This document shows positions 1-10,790 of a stretch of DNA of 64,000 nucleotides, piece by piece. The position numbers and the translations under genes were made by a program. Below the pieces are notes generated by a model that was not told where the DNA came from, searched no databases, and saw only the letters and a program-made list of their open reading frames with translations. The first letter of the stretch is position 1. Every line of letters starts with the position of its first letter. The stretch lies in assembly GCA_009739505.2 (NCBI GenBank), contig CM019168.2, positions 8,990,001 through 9,054,000 of the forward strand. The letters are read 5' to 3'. Origin of the DNA: Apolygus lucorum. Its lineage: Eukaryota; Arthropoda; Insecta; Hemiptera; Miridae.

Positions 1-301
1 TGGGTGCACCTCGCTTGAATAGGATGACGTTCAATTTCCGCCTATTTCAATGCAAATGGCCTCCCCACCATCTGCTATCATCACATACGAACACGCATTT
101 TTTCTACATGGTTCTCTTTCGTCATTGCAGAAGCTGCCAAAATAATCACTCCATTACACTGGAGAGTAATAATTTATATGTTTATGTTGGAGATTTTTAA
201 TTTGCATTTATCATCAGTGGCAATTCTATCAAACAAAATCTCACCCAAGGTTGTTCTTTTTTTCCAGGTATGTGAAGTCGAGAATACACCTCAGGAAAAT
301 C

Positions 302-1568
302 GTAAGTCACATCACACGTCCGCAAATTTCACCATTTCTTGCTAAGTAGGGACGGTAGTAGACGAATTCAATATTGTAAAATTCTTTTCTCGGGGGTGGG
401 GGCAATCAGCCTTACCACAATGAAAATTCAAAGATGTTATTCTGATGAAATTGAGGCTCTGAAAGAACCAAACGACTGAATCAACTCTCGCTCACTGCTT
501 TTTCTGCTCATTTATTCGTAAGGTTCCTAAAAATGCCTCTTACAGATAAATTTAACTTTTGGTGTACGAGTACGTTTGAATAGTCCAATTTATAGATGTG
601 GAGGTATGAATGACCAAGCTAGTCGTTTTGTTGTTTTTTTATCCTAGTTGTACGACGTTTCTGCCCTATTCATGTGCTCAGCTTCTACAAAACAGAACAA
701 TGTGTACGTTAGTAAACATGGGATGGTCGTATAGATACGACCAAGCTATAGATCTATAGCTATTTCTTAGAAATAAAGCATTCTTAGGTGGTAATTAATA
801 GTTTTTTCTATTGTGGAGAAAAAAAGGTTGAAACTTCGACGTAACACACTCAAGAGACAACGTGATACTAAACAAAATGGCGTTTTTCTGAGAAACGTGA
901 TAGTATAAATGCTAGAATTTTGACTATGGAAAATGTACATTGAGTGGTAGTTGTATGGATATGCTTTACATTACTATCAACCTGCCATGGAGTATATCAT
1001 AAAAATTACAAATTAGATTGTGATATAATAGGTGAAAATCATAATGAATAAAAAAAGGGGTTAATTTATGATTTAAAAAAAAAATATTTTGCATATGTTG
1101 AAGGAGTATTAATTTATGGTAAGTGGTTGATAAGCCTTTTACATCTCTTTTGTAGTTTATGTTCTTTTTATTTTCAAGTATACTCTCTTTTCAAAATTGG
1201 GCTCTGTACCGCAAATTTTCCAATCTTTTATTTCCGGATTATTTGTTAGTGGCTTTATGTTTTGCAAGTGCTGTGGCATATATTTCTTGGTCTGAGTTTT
1301 GACTGTTCATTAGCAGGGCTTTTTTTATTGTTATTGCAGTAGCCTTTTATCCTTTCTGTACCTAATTGAAGGGGCGTATTCCCCCCCCCCCCACGTTCGT
1401 CATGTAGTCCCTAAAATTACAGGACTCTACAATATACCTACCTATTAAGTTTTGGTTTATTTGAAGAATGATCTGTTTCCGAGATGTTTCGTTTGTGAAT
1501 GTAAACGAAAAAAATTGCAAGTCAAGAGGAATGAATGCATACGCCTCGTCTCATCCAGGATCGGCCAG
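302..1568. other. gene-poor AT-rich DNA
   Basis: I see no supported gene or mobile element here. The only notable structure is a cytosine homopolymer near 1381-1393. Short reading frames are those expected by chance at this base composition. Confidence 0.5.
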
Positions 1569-1745
1569 TCACTTCCTGGGAGCCCTCGGGAAGTGGGACC
1601 GCTGGGGGAACCGTTCCCTGTAGGTACTCATAGCCCGTCCCAAAGCTTCTCCGCGATTTGGAGCAGATCGTGAGTTTGACAAAAAGATGCTGTTGAAGAC
1701 ATCTTGAAGTTCTCCAGTCTTGATTTCAATGTCGTTGACTAGCAT
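1569..1745 (-). CDS. unrecognised 58-residue open frame, possibly a relic exon
   Basis: The minus strand reads without a stop from an ATG at 1745 to TGA at 1571-1569, and the frame stays open further upstream. The product has a balanced, protein-like composition: an N-terminal LVNDIEIKTGELQDVF stretch, then an Arg/Pro-rich end (RERFPQRSHFPRAPRK). The local GC content is above that of the flanks, which favours real or recently real coding DNA. I do not recognise the family. It could be an exon of a host gene, although no convincing acceptor was found upstream, or a fragment of a retroelement protein. No function is proposed. Confidence 0.25.
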   Translation of the reverse strand: MLVNDIEIKTGELQDVFNSIFLSNSRSAPNRGEALGRAMSTYRERFPQRSHFPRAPRK

Positions 1746-3954
1746 AATATTGTCTCGTCCAATTGGATGGTGACTAAATTGGCAATTATCTCGTATGAGA
1801 TAAAAAATATTTTTGGTTCTTGATATTTCACACGCAAATGAATAATAATGTAATGAAATTGAAGAATATATTGTGATACTTTGATAATGGAATAATGGGG
1901 ATTTGCCTCACTTTTTTTTCGAATGAGGGTTTATTTTTATGGAATAAAACCATAGTGAGCTGCTCGAAAACGCATCCAAAAAATTTAGAGAAGTTAAGGA
2001 AGATGGAAATTTTAAATGTGGTGGCAATGTGCAAGAGGCAGCCATGTTTGAAACGTAACGGATATTCTACCAATCTGGCTTCAAAGGAGGTTCTGTGGCG
2101 CTTACCACAGAAGCGGAACATACACGAACTTTTAGCTTACAAGGATTAACAAGAGTGTGTGAACTCAAGACACAAAAGAAACAATATTACTCACTTTTTT
2201 ACAATACGATTCTACCTACTAGTTTATCAAGCATTATTAGTCTTCATCTTCTCTTATTTAGTTTAAAGATTTGAATCACATTATTCGAGTAGCCATTTCA
2301 CTGGATCGTTTTGTGTGGCGGTGCTAGAACTCTGTCTGTTGTCGGAGTTGTTTTCGCGTCGTTTTTTTTCGTATGACGTCAACAATATTCCTCGATTTTC
2401 GCGGTGTTTTGTAACAGAGGCTTCACTTGTTTAGGAATTTTCTCCTACGGTAATTTTTTCCCCTTGGTTATTCCTAGTGTTAAACGTTATTCTAGGGCCC
2501 TATTATAGGATTTGACTTGAAATTCCAGAATCTAAAATTGAGGCGAATTCCCCATTGTAATAAGTTGGAGAATAGATTGCTTCTTTATATTGCCCATCCA
2601 ACTTCTTTTTTCTGTTCCTTATTGTACAGTTACCGTCGTAAATAGGGTAAGTTGCTAAAACTTGCGCGTGGGGGTTTTTGCTATATGTATATCGGACCTT
2701 AGTGAAGAGATGTTGGGGAACTATAGCTCGCAAAACGTAGATTGGGATCCTGGTTGAGGTTGCAAGAAAAAAAAGCGTTGTTGGATGACTAGCCAATTCA
2801 CAATTTGGTGTAAGTTTTTATCACCATCCCCCCCCCCCCCCCAAATAAAGAAAATATTGTGTTTAGAAAAATGTGGCACTTTCGCTGCCCATTTGTAGCT
2901 TCAACGATAGGTAGAAACAATCTCACGAAAAGCTGGTGCACATCTGATTAGATGTAAATGTTACACCAAAACGTGTAAACACCAACTTACCTCATTATCG
3001 CCATGACGGATAAATCCATATTGGTCAGATATGGGACGGATAATGGGATAATACACTGACTGAAGCGCAGCCTATCGAGTATTATGGAAAATAACCTTCA
3101 GCTCTGAGAGATCTCCCCCCCCCCCTCCTCTCCGCAAATTTTTTCCCAAACATACCCTGGGTACCAACTCGATTTTTTTTTAGGATCCCTGGGCATAAGT
3201 TGGGAAAACAATTTGGAGTAAGTGCCTACCTCTATGTAGTTTAAAAACTATTGGTATTAAATCTAGTCATTCTAATCAATCAATATCTCAAATCATATTA
3301 TTAATAAATACTTTACTTAGCTAAAAAACGTTCACACCATCTCACCAGTACAACCGTGAGTGTAACCTCCAACTTTTTGCAAGCAAAGTATTCAATAACA
3401 ACCTTCGAAGTGGAGGTACTCGTGTCGCTCCACGCATACAAACAAGTTCCTTTGAACATGGGGAGGTTTCTACTTCCCTTATTTATGTTGAGAGGGATTT
3501 TCAACTTGAAAATCGGAAGCTGGATCTTCCTTGGGTGTTGCCTCGCAGTATGGTAAGGGAACGCGTAGCACTCGAAGAAATCTAAATGCCAAGGTCGTTT
3601 CGTTATCTCTGGTTGTCATCCCCAGGGGATTCTAAAGTGCTCTGGCTTATAATTACGTTTACGTCTTTTTGCTCTCGTTCTGAAGCGGCAATCTATATCA
3701 TTTCCTTCTTCGATGATCCCCTTCCATAAATCGATTGGCGAGAAGGAAATTTCGCCTTTACTTGCGCCAGGGTTCCCGAATTTATTCTGCCGAGTGCCTC
3801 AACAAAACCATGCATGAACGTCAAAATAATAATGACTGTAACAACTCTGTCAATAGATGACGTCAGCAGTTCTTCCCTTTTCGGCTTATAGTTTCAAAAT
3901 ACTTCAAAATTTGGTTTATAGCACGTTTATAGTGCACGTAGATTATATTAAGAA
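1746..3954. other. gene-poor DNA with C homopolymers
   Basis: No supported gene. Overlapping frames on both strands at 1828-2149 look like chance openings, since neither resembles a known family. Long C runs occur near 2827-2843 and 3115-3125. Confidence 0.4.
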
Positions 3955-4566
3955 AATATCGGACCAAGGCGTTGTGTCGAAATTTCATCTAAGTTATGGC
4001 AGTTACAAGGAAATACACGTTTGCGCATGCGCAGTGGCTGCCATCAGTCTGGGAGCAATTATTTTCATACACGCCAACCCGCACAATCCCTGAAAATTTT
4101 AGCAAAATCGAATGGAAAATGTGAAAGTTATGGTTGTTACAAGGATTTTACGTTAGCGCATGCGTACAGTCAATTTGGAGGCCAGATTTTCATAGAGGAA
4201 AAATGTTAATGTTTTTAAAATGTTCAATGTTTTTTTAAAAAATTTCATCGAAATCGGATGGAAGTTATGGCTGTTGGAAGGAATTCACGTTTGCGCATGC
4301 TCGGCAGCTACTATCAATCCAGGGGCAATGATTTTCATAGGGGACCACTCGCTAGCCCTCACAATCTCTGAAAATTTTATCGAAATTAGACAATAACTTC
4401 GCAAAGTTTTGCCCGATACAAGGATTTCATGACAGACACGAAACCAAAATTGTTCAGGAAGGTCTGAAACGTAAAACGCGAGTGGAATTTTGATTTTGGA
4501 GAACCTTTTTTTTCAACCTCGAAAAGTGAAAACAAAGCTTCCGCTACCTTGGTAGACTCGGAAGCA
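3955..4566 (+). repeat. repeat family C, degenerate copy
   Basis: This carries two to three diverged units of the family C sequence. Each unit has a GAAAATTT..ATCGAAATCGGA-like block, then AGTTATGGCTGTTACAAGG, then a TTTGCGCATGCGCAG core and a TTTTCATAGGGGACCA block. The tail holds a GACAGACAC run and a 3' block (TGAAACGTAAAACGCGAGTGG) also found at 22820-22841. It ends at GACTCGGAAGC, exactly where family A sequence begins, so a family A element appears to have inserted into this copy. Confidence 0.75.
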
Positions 4567-5178
4567 AAACGCTGCAAATTATTACACAATGGTTTATTAT
4601 CTTTTATTTTTCAATATAGATCACTCGTCTGCAAAGCCACCAACCACCCAACATGAAGAAAAAGATCGATCGCATTTCGGTCAGCTTTAATTTGAACGGA
4701 GATTAGGCCTCTTTTGCGATTCACACTCGTGTTTCTGATTTATCGTACGTCCAAAACTTAAATTCTCGTAGTGAGCGAACGGTTTATCCTACAGAGCTCC
4801 GGGTGGTCTCAAAAAATTCTAAAAATTCCGTACAATCTTAAATTGAAGGAAAAAATACCTTTATATCAAAATTTTTTGAGTTAGGGCGTTTTCAAAATTT
4901 CAAAATTGATTTTGGAACCCTTAGAAGTAACCTACATCAACCAAAATCTTCGGGGCACAACTAGACCCCAAATAGAGCCTACATACCAAATTTCATCAAA
5001 ATCGGTCCATGCTAAAGGGCAAAAGTACGGCGTACAGCGGACAGACTGCCACATTTTTATTCGATTTTTGGATTCTACGTACTTACCTTGAAACGTAAAC
5101 CATCAAATTTTGAGGGGGTGTTAAAATTTTTTTTTCTTGGTCGATTCCAAAGGTTTATTATTGAAAATAATAAACCAA
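4567..5178 (+). mobile_element. repeat family A, full-length copy
   Basis: This starts at AAAACGCTGCAAATTATTAC and ends at AATAATAAACCAAAA. Subterminal GGTTTATTATT near the left end is the inverse of AATAATAAACC at the right end. The right end is itself a hairpin (GGTTTATTATT, short loop, AATAATAAACC). Internal landmarks shared with other copies are GGAGATTAGGCCTCTTTTGC, the CTACAGAGCTCCG block and the TTGGATTCTACGTAC block. No transposase frame is visible, so it is non-autonomous. No target duplication is obvious. Confidence 0.8.
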
Positions 5179-5967
5179 AACTGGAAAGGTGAGGGTATGA
5201 CTTAGTTGTATTTTTGCACAGCTGTCTAACTCGCATAATTCTCTGGTGGCGGTATGTATAACAGGCGGCTAGCGGGAAGATCTGGTATTCCTCTCTGCGG
5301 GAGAACGTTTTTCCCTAGTTCGGTGAAATTATGGCTACTACAAGTAGGGGATTACTACAATTACAAAAACCTAGGAGGCGCCGGTTGGTATTACGAGAGC
5401 CGTTTCTGAAGCCCTCAGGGCTAAAGCCGGATACCGCTATATTTCTTACTTTGCTGCAAAACGCCTCACGTAGACATGTCAAGTTGGTGTAGTTACTCAC
5501 AAAACATGCCTTTACCCGTCCATTTTACGTCTGGAGAAACAGAGGAAGAAGTAACTGTGGCAATAATTGTCTCATTTAGGGCTCACAACCTTCGTCGTAC
5601 GAAAAGGTCAGGGTTCAGGAATAGCGAGGATTGTAGTAATAGCTCTGGGTAGAGGTGAGTGCCTACTCTAATCACGGTTGGGATGAGCGGAGATAAGACG
5701 AATCAACTCATCTCAAGGTGATTAGATTCCTGTATGCAAAGTCATACCTTTGAGGGAATCATCATTGTATAGAATCACCCACAAGTAAACTTTACTGATT
5801 CAGCATTCCGTTCGTTGGAATTACTTACAATCTTAGGAGAAGGACGAAATTTAAAATACACTTATACTACTAATACCTCGTCAACCCATCTTACTAAAAA
5901 GTTCTCATCATAATAGGTGTATCAAAATAAACGTGATTAACTAACAAACAGACACAATCGAAAATTA
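5179..5967. other. no gene seen
   Basis: This spacer lies between a family A copy and the next inverted-repeat element. I see no gene, repeat or regulatory site that I can support. Confidence 0.4.
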
Positions 5968-7287
5968 GTCAAACGGGGTCATTTTGCTCCCTTTGAGGTA
6001 ACTTTACTCCAAAATCCGAAAATTTGTGAGAGTGACGTCACTCTTTTGTCTTCATCCGACCGTAGCGCTCCAGTGATATTTTTGTTGGGCATAGATGCAA
6101 ATAACTTCCATGTAAAGAATAATCTTCCACAACTGTTTCATACTCGTGACATTGCCGTTTTTGTAGTGCAGTTGAAATCTTGTTCTAAGTCGGTCCCGAA
6201 AATTTCTCAGGTACACGCCAACGTATTTTTCACAGCAGGTTAGTAACACTATTCTCTTATTACAATTTTTATGCTGATTCAGAATTTCAGTGAGTTTTTC
6301 CTTTTCAACCGGTTTCTGTGGTTGCAATCAACAAAAAAGTCGGACGGGGTAACTTTGCTCCGAATAGGGGGGTGACTTGGCACCAATGTTTTAGAGTGAA
6401 GAAACCCCATATTTCAGTTGGAATTTACAAGAAAGTTTATATTTTTTTGTAACCCTGTACTGAATTTAATCCCGTTTTTGTTTGTTCGTTGTTGACAAGA
6501 TGGCTTAGGTCGAGGACACCAGGTGCTAGACCCTACAAGGTGTAAGCCTTGGGATGAGACATTGCACGAGATTTTACAATTTGAAGTTTTTTTTATGGTT
6601 TACCAAAGTTCCTGAGTTATTGAGTTACCACTTGCCTGCCACATTCCAAGTGTTTTTGGTGTGTTCTTAATTTTAAGTAGTTTCTTCTACCAAGGAACAT
6701 AAATAAGTTTTCTTTTTTCACGGAAGCATCATTTAAATAATACAATGTAGATAAGTACCATTTTACTAGTTGAAATTTTCCTTCCTTTGATCTTATTTAC
6801 AATTTAATAAGTATTTTGTTCACTTGAGCTTCACATTAAACTATGAAAGTTATCCTTTTTTGTAATAGAGAAAAGATTTTGTATACAAAAATTGAAATTG
6901 AATTGGAAAATTGTTTTAAACTTAAAAGTTTAGGAAATACATTTTTGTTCGTGTTTTCCTGTGTATTCATGGCCCAATTATTTCAATGGACGGGGTTAAA
7001 ATGCACCAAGATTCATTCCAGGTTGGTTTTCAGTTACATTCTAAAATTGGAGCAAAGTCATACCCCCGGGTAACTTTGCTCCGATTTTCAACAAAAAATA
7101 TTCAACTTTTAAAAGATGTATCAACATTTGTGACGTCAGGTTCTGTTAATAGGAAGTACCTACTTGACGTTCATGCAAAAATGGAATTTTTTTCAAGTAA
7201 ATCAAGTGAAGAAAAAATGATAATTTCTGAAAAAATGATAATTTCTGAAAAAATTTAAAAAACCGGAGCCAAGCGACCCCGTATGAC
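5968..7287. mobile_element. inverted-repeat element with GTCAAACGGGGTC-type ends
   Basis: The left end GTCAAACGGGGTCATTTTGC, followed by TCC, is the imperfect inverse of the right end, which ends in GGAGCCAAGCGACCCCGTAT then GAC (about 19 of 23 positions match). Related terminal-type motifs recur inside at 6338-6360 (ACGGGGTAACTTTGCTCC) and about 7060-7083 (CCGGGTAACTTTGCTCC). The element may therefore be a composite of nested or tandem copies. Several small frames occur inside (6046-6243, 6843-7258) but none resembles a transposase, so I call it non-autonomous. A short direct duplication (AAAATGATAATTTCTG, twice) lies near 7217-7250. No clear target duplication is seen. Confidence 0.6.
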
Positions 7288-7715
7288 ACTCGTAAGAGAA
7301 TCAACAAAGGACTGAACGACTCAACTCACAAAAATCTATCATTCAATCCATGTCAAATATCTAGACATGTACATAATGTAAATAATATAGAAATCTAATA
7401 AGCATAATTATGCGAAAAACGTGTCTTATCAGCAGGTATACCAACCTTTGAGCTGGACCGAAGCACCCTGCATTCCTGGAACAAAGTTACCTACCAACAA
7501 TATTTTGTGAAAAATTACCTCAAGAATCATTTGAATATGAAAAACCAGTAATGAATCTTCATCTCCATTAAATTATCAACACGAGAGACTAACATCGTTG
7601 GCTCAGAGCCAAAAGGACGAAACCGACGTTTTTGACAATTTTCAGCCCTATCTACCGGTAAAATGACTTTTTTCCTCGAAATAATTAAATTTAAGAAAAC
7701 TGAGAAAAACTGCCA
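7288..7715. other. no gene seen
   Basis: AT-rich sequence with no supported gene or repeat, ending at the left target duplication of the R1-type insertion. Confidence 0.4.
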
Positions 7716-8151
7716 CGAATCTGCATTTATTTTTCGGCAGGCAGGTGAGAAAATCTTTAAGATCCACAGGTGGAGTTGGATCTCGTAAGATACCTTGAAG
7801 GGTCAAACCCACTAAAAATAAAACACCTCCTTTTCTCCCACGTTGGTTGCTCAGCCTGGAACTGTTTAACACAGTACTTCAGGCTGAGTCCTGGGACACT
7901 TCAGGCTGAGTCCTGGGACACTTCATCAGTTCTGGATGGCGGAACGGACCAGGTGTTCCCTTCTCTGTCTCTCTCGTTCTAACAATGTCTTCCTTGTCAG
8001 GATACTCTCTGCGTATGCTGCCACAAGACTCCAGCTCCACTCACCTTCCAGCATCTTGCTGACGACAGCTTGTGGTGTTGAAATTTGGGGAGTTAACCCC
8101 AGCTCTGCTTGCAGCTGGCTTCTTTCAGCCGCCCATTTTCGAATCTGCATT
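7716..8151 (-). mobile_element. 5'-truncated R1-type non-LTR element with 12-bp target duplication
   Basis: The direct repeats CGAATCTGCATT at 7716-7727 and 8140-8151 flank a 412-bp insertion. Read on the minus strand, the insertion begins inside an R1-type ORF2 C terminus at the KWAAER motif. It continues into a 3' UTR and ends in a short A-rich tail (GCCGAAAAATAA) next to the duplication. This is the normal anatomy of a 5'-truncated, target-primed insertion. Part of the same 3' UTR occurs at 35736-35864. A short tandem duplication (CAGGCTGAGTCCTGGGACAC, twice) lies at about 7880-7922. Confidence 0.85.
7926..8139 (-). pseudogene. R1-type ORF2 C-terminal fragment
   Basis: The translated fragment starts at KWAAERSQLQAELG and runs through MLEGEWSWSLVAAYAESI to a charged RERQRREHLVRS tail and a stop at 7926-7928. 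This pattern (WAAER, a helical segment with a W, an ERER-type tail) is what I know from the extreme C terminus of R1-clade reverse-transcriptase proteins, downstream of the CCHC-like knuckle. The rest of ORF2 (endonuclease, RT) is absent because of 5' truncation. The frame extends upstream to 8354 only by chance through host DNA beyond the target duplication. Confidence 0.8.
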
Positions 8152-8395
8152 GGAAATGTGAAACTGTGAGTGCCAGAACGGCGATAGGGAAAAGAACTAG
8201 AAAGGACGAATGTGGGAAAAAAATCGTTGGCATAAATCAATTTGAATTTTTGGCTAACTTTTAGCGTTCCAATTTGAACTTTTGGTAAATCCATTACGTT
8301 TCGACATCCACTGGAGTCCTTGTCCACCTTTTTTTTTACCTCTACAATGTTCAATAAAGTGTTTTTTTCCCCTCTTAAAAATAAATTTAGTTGCA

Positions 8396-8500
8396 GCTAA
8401 CGGACTGGGGCGACTCTTCACTAATGACTGTTTCAACTTAATAAACTTTTCTCCTGCGCCTAGAAAGCAAAAAAAAAAAAAAAATAAAATAAATAAACAA
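8396..8500 (+). other. possible retroposed transcript 3' end with poly(A)
   Basis: An AATAAA hexamer at about 8440 is followed about 20 bp later by a long A tract starting near 8469, which degenerates into AAATAAAATAAATAAAC. This layout matches the 3' end of a reverse-transcribed polyadenylated RNA. I could not identify a parent gene upstream or a target duplication, so an ordinary A-rich simple repeat remains possible. Confidence 0.35.
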
Positions 8501-9302
8501 TAATAAATAAAAAAAATAAATAGCCCCTTATTTTCCAACTTTTTTAAAGCTAAAATAAACCCAAAAATAAAGTCACTTGAAAATTCCGGGAAATTTAGGG
8601 AGATTTTACAGGGGTGTCCCCTCAAGAGGACTATTGGCATCACAAAATGTTTGGTTCAACTTGTCTCAATCCTTTATTTCCACATTTTCACACGTTTTGA
8701 ACACAAACTTGCCCTAAAGGGACATGGAATACCAGTAGAGGAGGGAGAAAAGTAACAGGAATTGACATGAATGCTGTAAAATAAAGTAGTGAACCAGTAG
8801 TTGAGACAGCTGGTTCATCAATGTAAAAGATCAGGATTAGAGAGAGTTGAGGACGAAACTGCCCTGGAATTAGCGGCTCTACAAAACTGTTCTACAAAAA
8901 AGGTCAAACTGAATTTTTTCGGATTTTATGATTTTATTATTTTTATTATTTTATTTTATATTTTATTATTGCGGGGCTGCACGACACATTATAGACTACT
9001 CCCATTAGATTTGCCTGCTATTAGAGCCACCGGGACAAATTTAAAGTTTATCGAAGCCAAAAAACAGTTTTTCGTCTCTTCTATAAAATTTGGAAAATGT
9101 CAGTTTCGCTTCAAGGGGGTGTATCAGATTCGTGCTCTTGCCTCTGAGTCATCGATTTGTAGTCACCTTCACTGCCATTTCCAACTACCTGTAGCTCCCA
9201 AAATATCCTGGCTGAGACTATCACAGGAAACAGCTGATCGCTTTCACACATTCTTATCACTACGAGGTGATAAGTAGATGTTGTTGCTGTTGACTTTTCA
9301 GT
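8501..9302. other. no supported gene
   Basis: The region includes a 158-codon plus-strand frame at 8801-9277. It has an AT-driven FIIFIILFYILLL stretch at 8925-8970 (a TTTTATTATT microsatellite) and resembles no family I know. I regard it as chance. Confidence 0.4.
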
Positions 9303-9424
9303 TGTCCGGATTATTGCCATCTTCTTCTTTGCCCTCGCCTTTTCCCGTTACGCGGGGTCGGCTTTTCTTAATCATTCGGCGCCATTCACTTCGCTGGTAA
9401 GCATCGTGTCCGGATTATTGCCAT
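9303..9424 (-). mobile_element. 86-bp retroposed fragment with 18-bp target duplication
   Basis: TGTCCGGATTATTGCCAT occurs perfectly at 9303-9320 and 9407-9424 and flanks an 86-bp GC-richer insert (9321-9406). On the minus strand the insert ends in a purine-rich GGCGAGGGCAAAGAAGAAG stretch directly before the duplication. This suggests a severely 5'-truncated non-LTR or SINE 3' end. The source element is not visible in the window. Confidence 0.65.
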
Positions 9425-9936
9425 GATTTCGGTTATTTTTCTAAAGGTTGTAACAATATAGGTTGAATTTCAGATCGAAATTTACCTAAATGTTCATAAG
9501 TTAGTCAGAGGAGGGTGACGACCCTACCCCTTCCAACCAGCGATTAGATTAATCAGCCGGCCCGAAGAGGATATCGATTCATATTTGTATGAATCAAATA
9601 TCCCCCTAGGCGTAGCTCCAACAAATCGGGAACAAACCAAATCGGTTTGCCCCTTCTGTAAAAGTAGGATCGTCACAAGGTCTCATGTCCCTATACACCG
9701 ATTAATTCAAGTTTGAAGTTTTTCGATTTTTGATCAAAGTAACCTACCTTTACAGTACTTATATAAAAAAATCAACGTACGTCAGACGGGGTTAATTGGG
9801 AAAATTTCGCCTTTAAAACTGAAATTACACAACTGATAAGAAGTATATTTTTGTAACATAATTTTTTTTTAACGGGCCATGATCTAAGCTGGTTAGTTGA
9901 GACAACCTTCCAAGTTTAAAAAAAGCATTTGTGACA
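9425..9936. other. no gene; isolated transposon-end motif
   Basis: No gene. GTCAGACGGGGTTAATTGG at about 9782-9800 resembles the ends of the 5968-7287 element and may be a solo or decayed relative. Confidence 0.35.
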
Positions 9937-10554
9937 AAAAACGCTGCAAATTATTACACAATGGTTTATTATTTTTCTATATTGATCAAAAAGCCAACCA
10001 ATTCTATTCTGCAAAGCCACCAACCATCCAACATGAAGAAAAACATCGACCGCATTTCGGTCAGCTAAAATTTGAACGGAGATTAGGCCTCTTTTGCGAT
10101 TCACACTCGTGTTTCTTATTTATCATACGTCCAACCCTTAAATTCTCGTAGGGAGCGAACGGTTTGTCCTACAGAGCTCCGCATGGTCTCAAAAAATTCT
10201 ATAGAATCTTAAATTGAAGGGAAAACAATACCTTTATATAAACATTTTTTGAGTTAGGGCGTTTTGAAAATTTCAAAATTTATTTTTGAACCCTTAGGCA
10301 CAACTAGACTCTTGATAGGAACCCTTAATAGGCACAACTAGACTCCAAATGGAGCCTACATACCAAATTTCATCAAAATCGGTCAATGCTAAGTGGCAAA
10401 AGTGCCGCGTACGGCGGACGGACGGCCAAATTTTTATTCGATTTTTGGATTCTACGTACCTTGAAACGTAAACCATCAAGTTTTGAGGGGGTGTTGAAAA
10501 ATTTTTTTTCTTGGTCGATTCCAAAGGTTCATTATTGAAAATAATAAACCAAAA
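9937..10554 (+). mobile_element. repeat family A, full-length copy
   Basis: The boundaries are the same as for the other family A copies (AACGCTGCAAATTATTACAC at left, AATAATAAACCAAAA at right). The block around 10300-10340 is altered: GGCACAACTAGACTC occurs twice, a short local duplication replacing the usual ACCTACATCAACC segment. Confidence 0.8.
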
Positions 10555-10654
10555 TACACACAAAAACGCTTGGAAACAATTTTATTTGTGTTTAGAACGA
10601 AAATAACAGCAAAAATGGAAATTAATCATAATTTCCAACGTACAATATTATTCA

Positions 10655-10790
10655 ATGAATCAAAATATACAACTTATCAAAATGTCCAACATATCAAAAT
10701 GTCTAACGTATCAAAATCTTCAATGTTTCAGAATGTCCAACGTTTCGTTCGCTGAATCGAAATGTTCAACGTGTCAAGAAAACGTACGTG
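10655..10790 (+). repeat. degenerate 17-20-bp tandem repeat
   Basis: About six imperfect repeats of an ATCAAAATGTCCAACGT-like unit run from a first AATCAAAATATACAACTTAT to AATGTTCAACGTGTC. The unit drifts gradually. Frames through it merely repeat the unit in translation and are not evidence of coding. Confidence 0.6.

Noticed and set aside
268..301. 34-bp micro-exon between TTTTTTTCCAG and GTAAGT
   Set aside because: Splice signals are good, but it is only 34 bp with no neighbour to fix phase, so chance is likely in 64 kb.
4906..5091. Similar small frames recurring in all family A copies (ILEPLEVTYINQNLRG-type peptide)
   Set aside because: The DNA of the repeat is conserved as a whole, and the frame is broken differently in several copies. 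I see no sign of protein-level conservation.
8801..9277. 158-codon plus-strand frame
   Set aside because: It includes a TTTTATTATT microsatellite giving a false hydrophobic stretch, has no family resemblance and no splice or promoter support.
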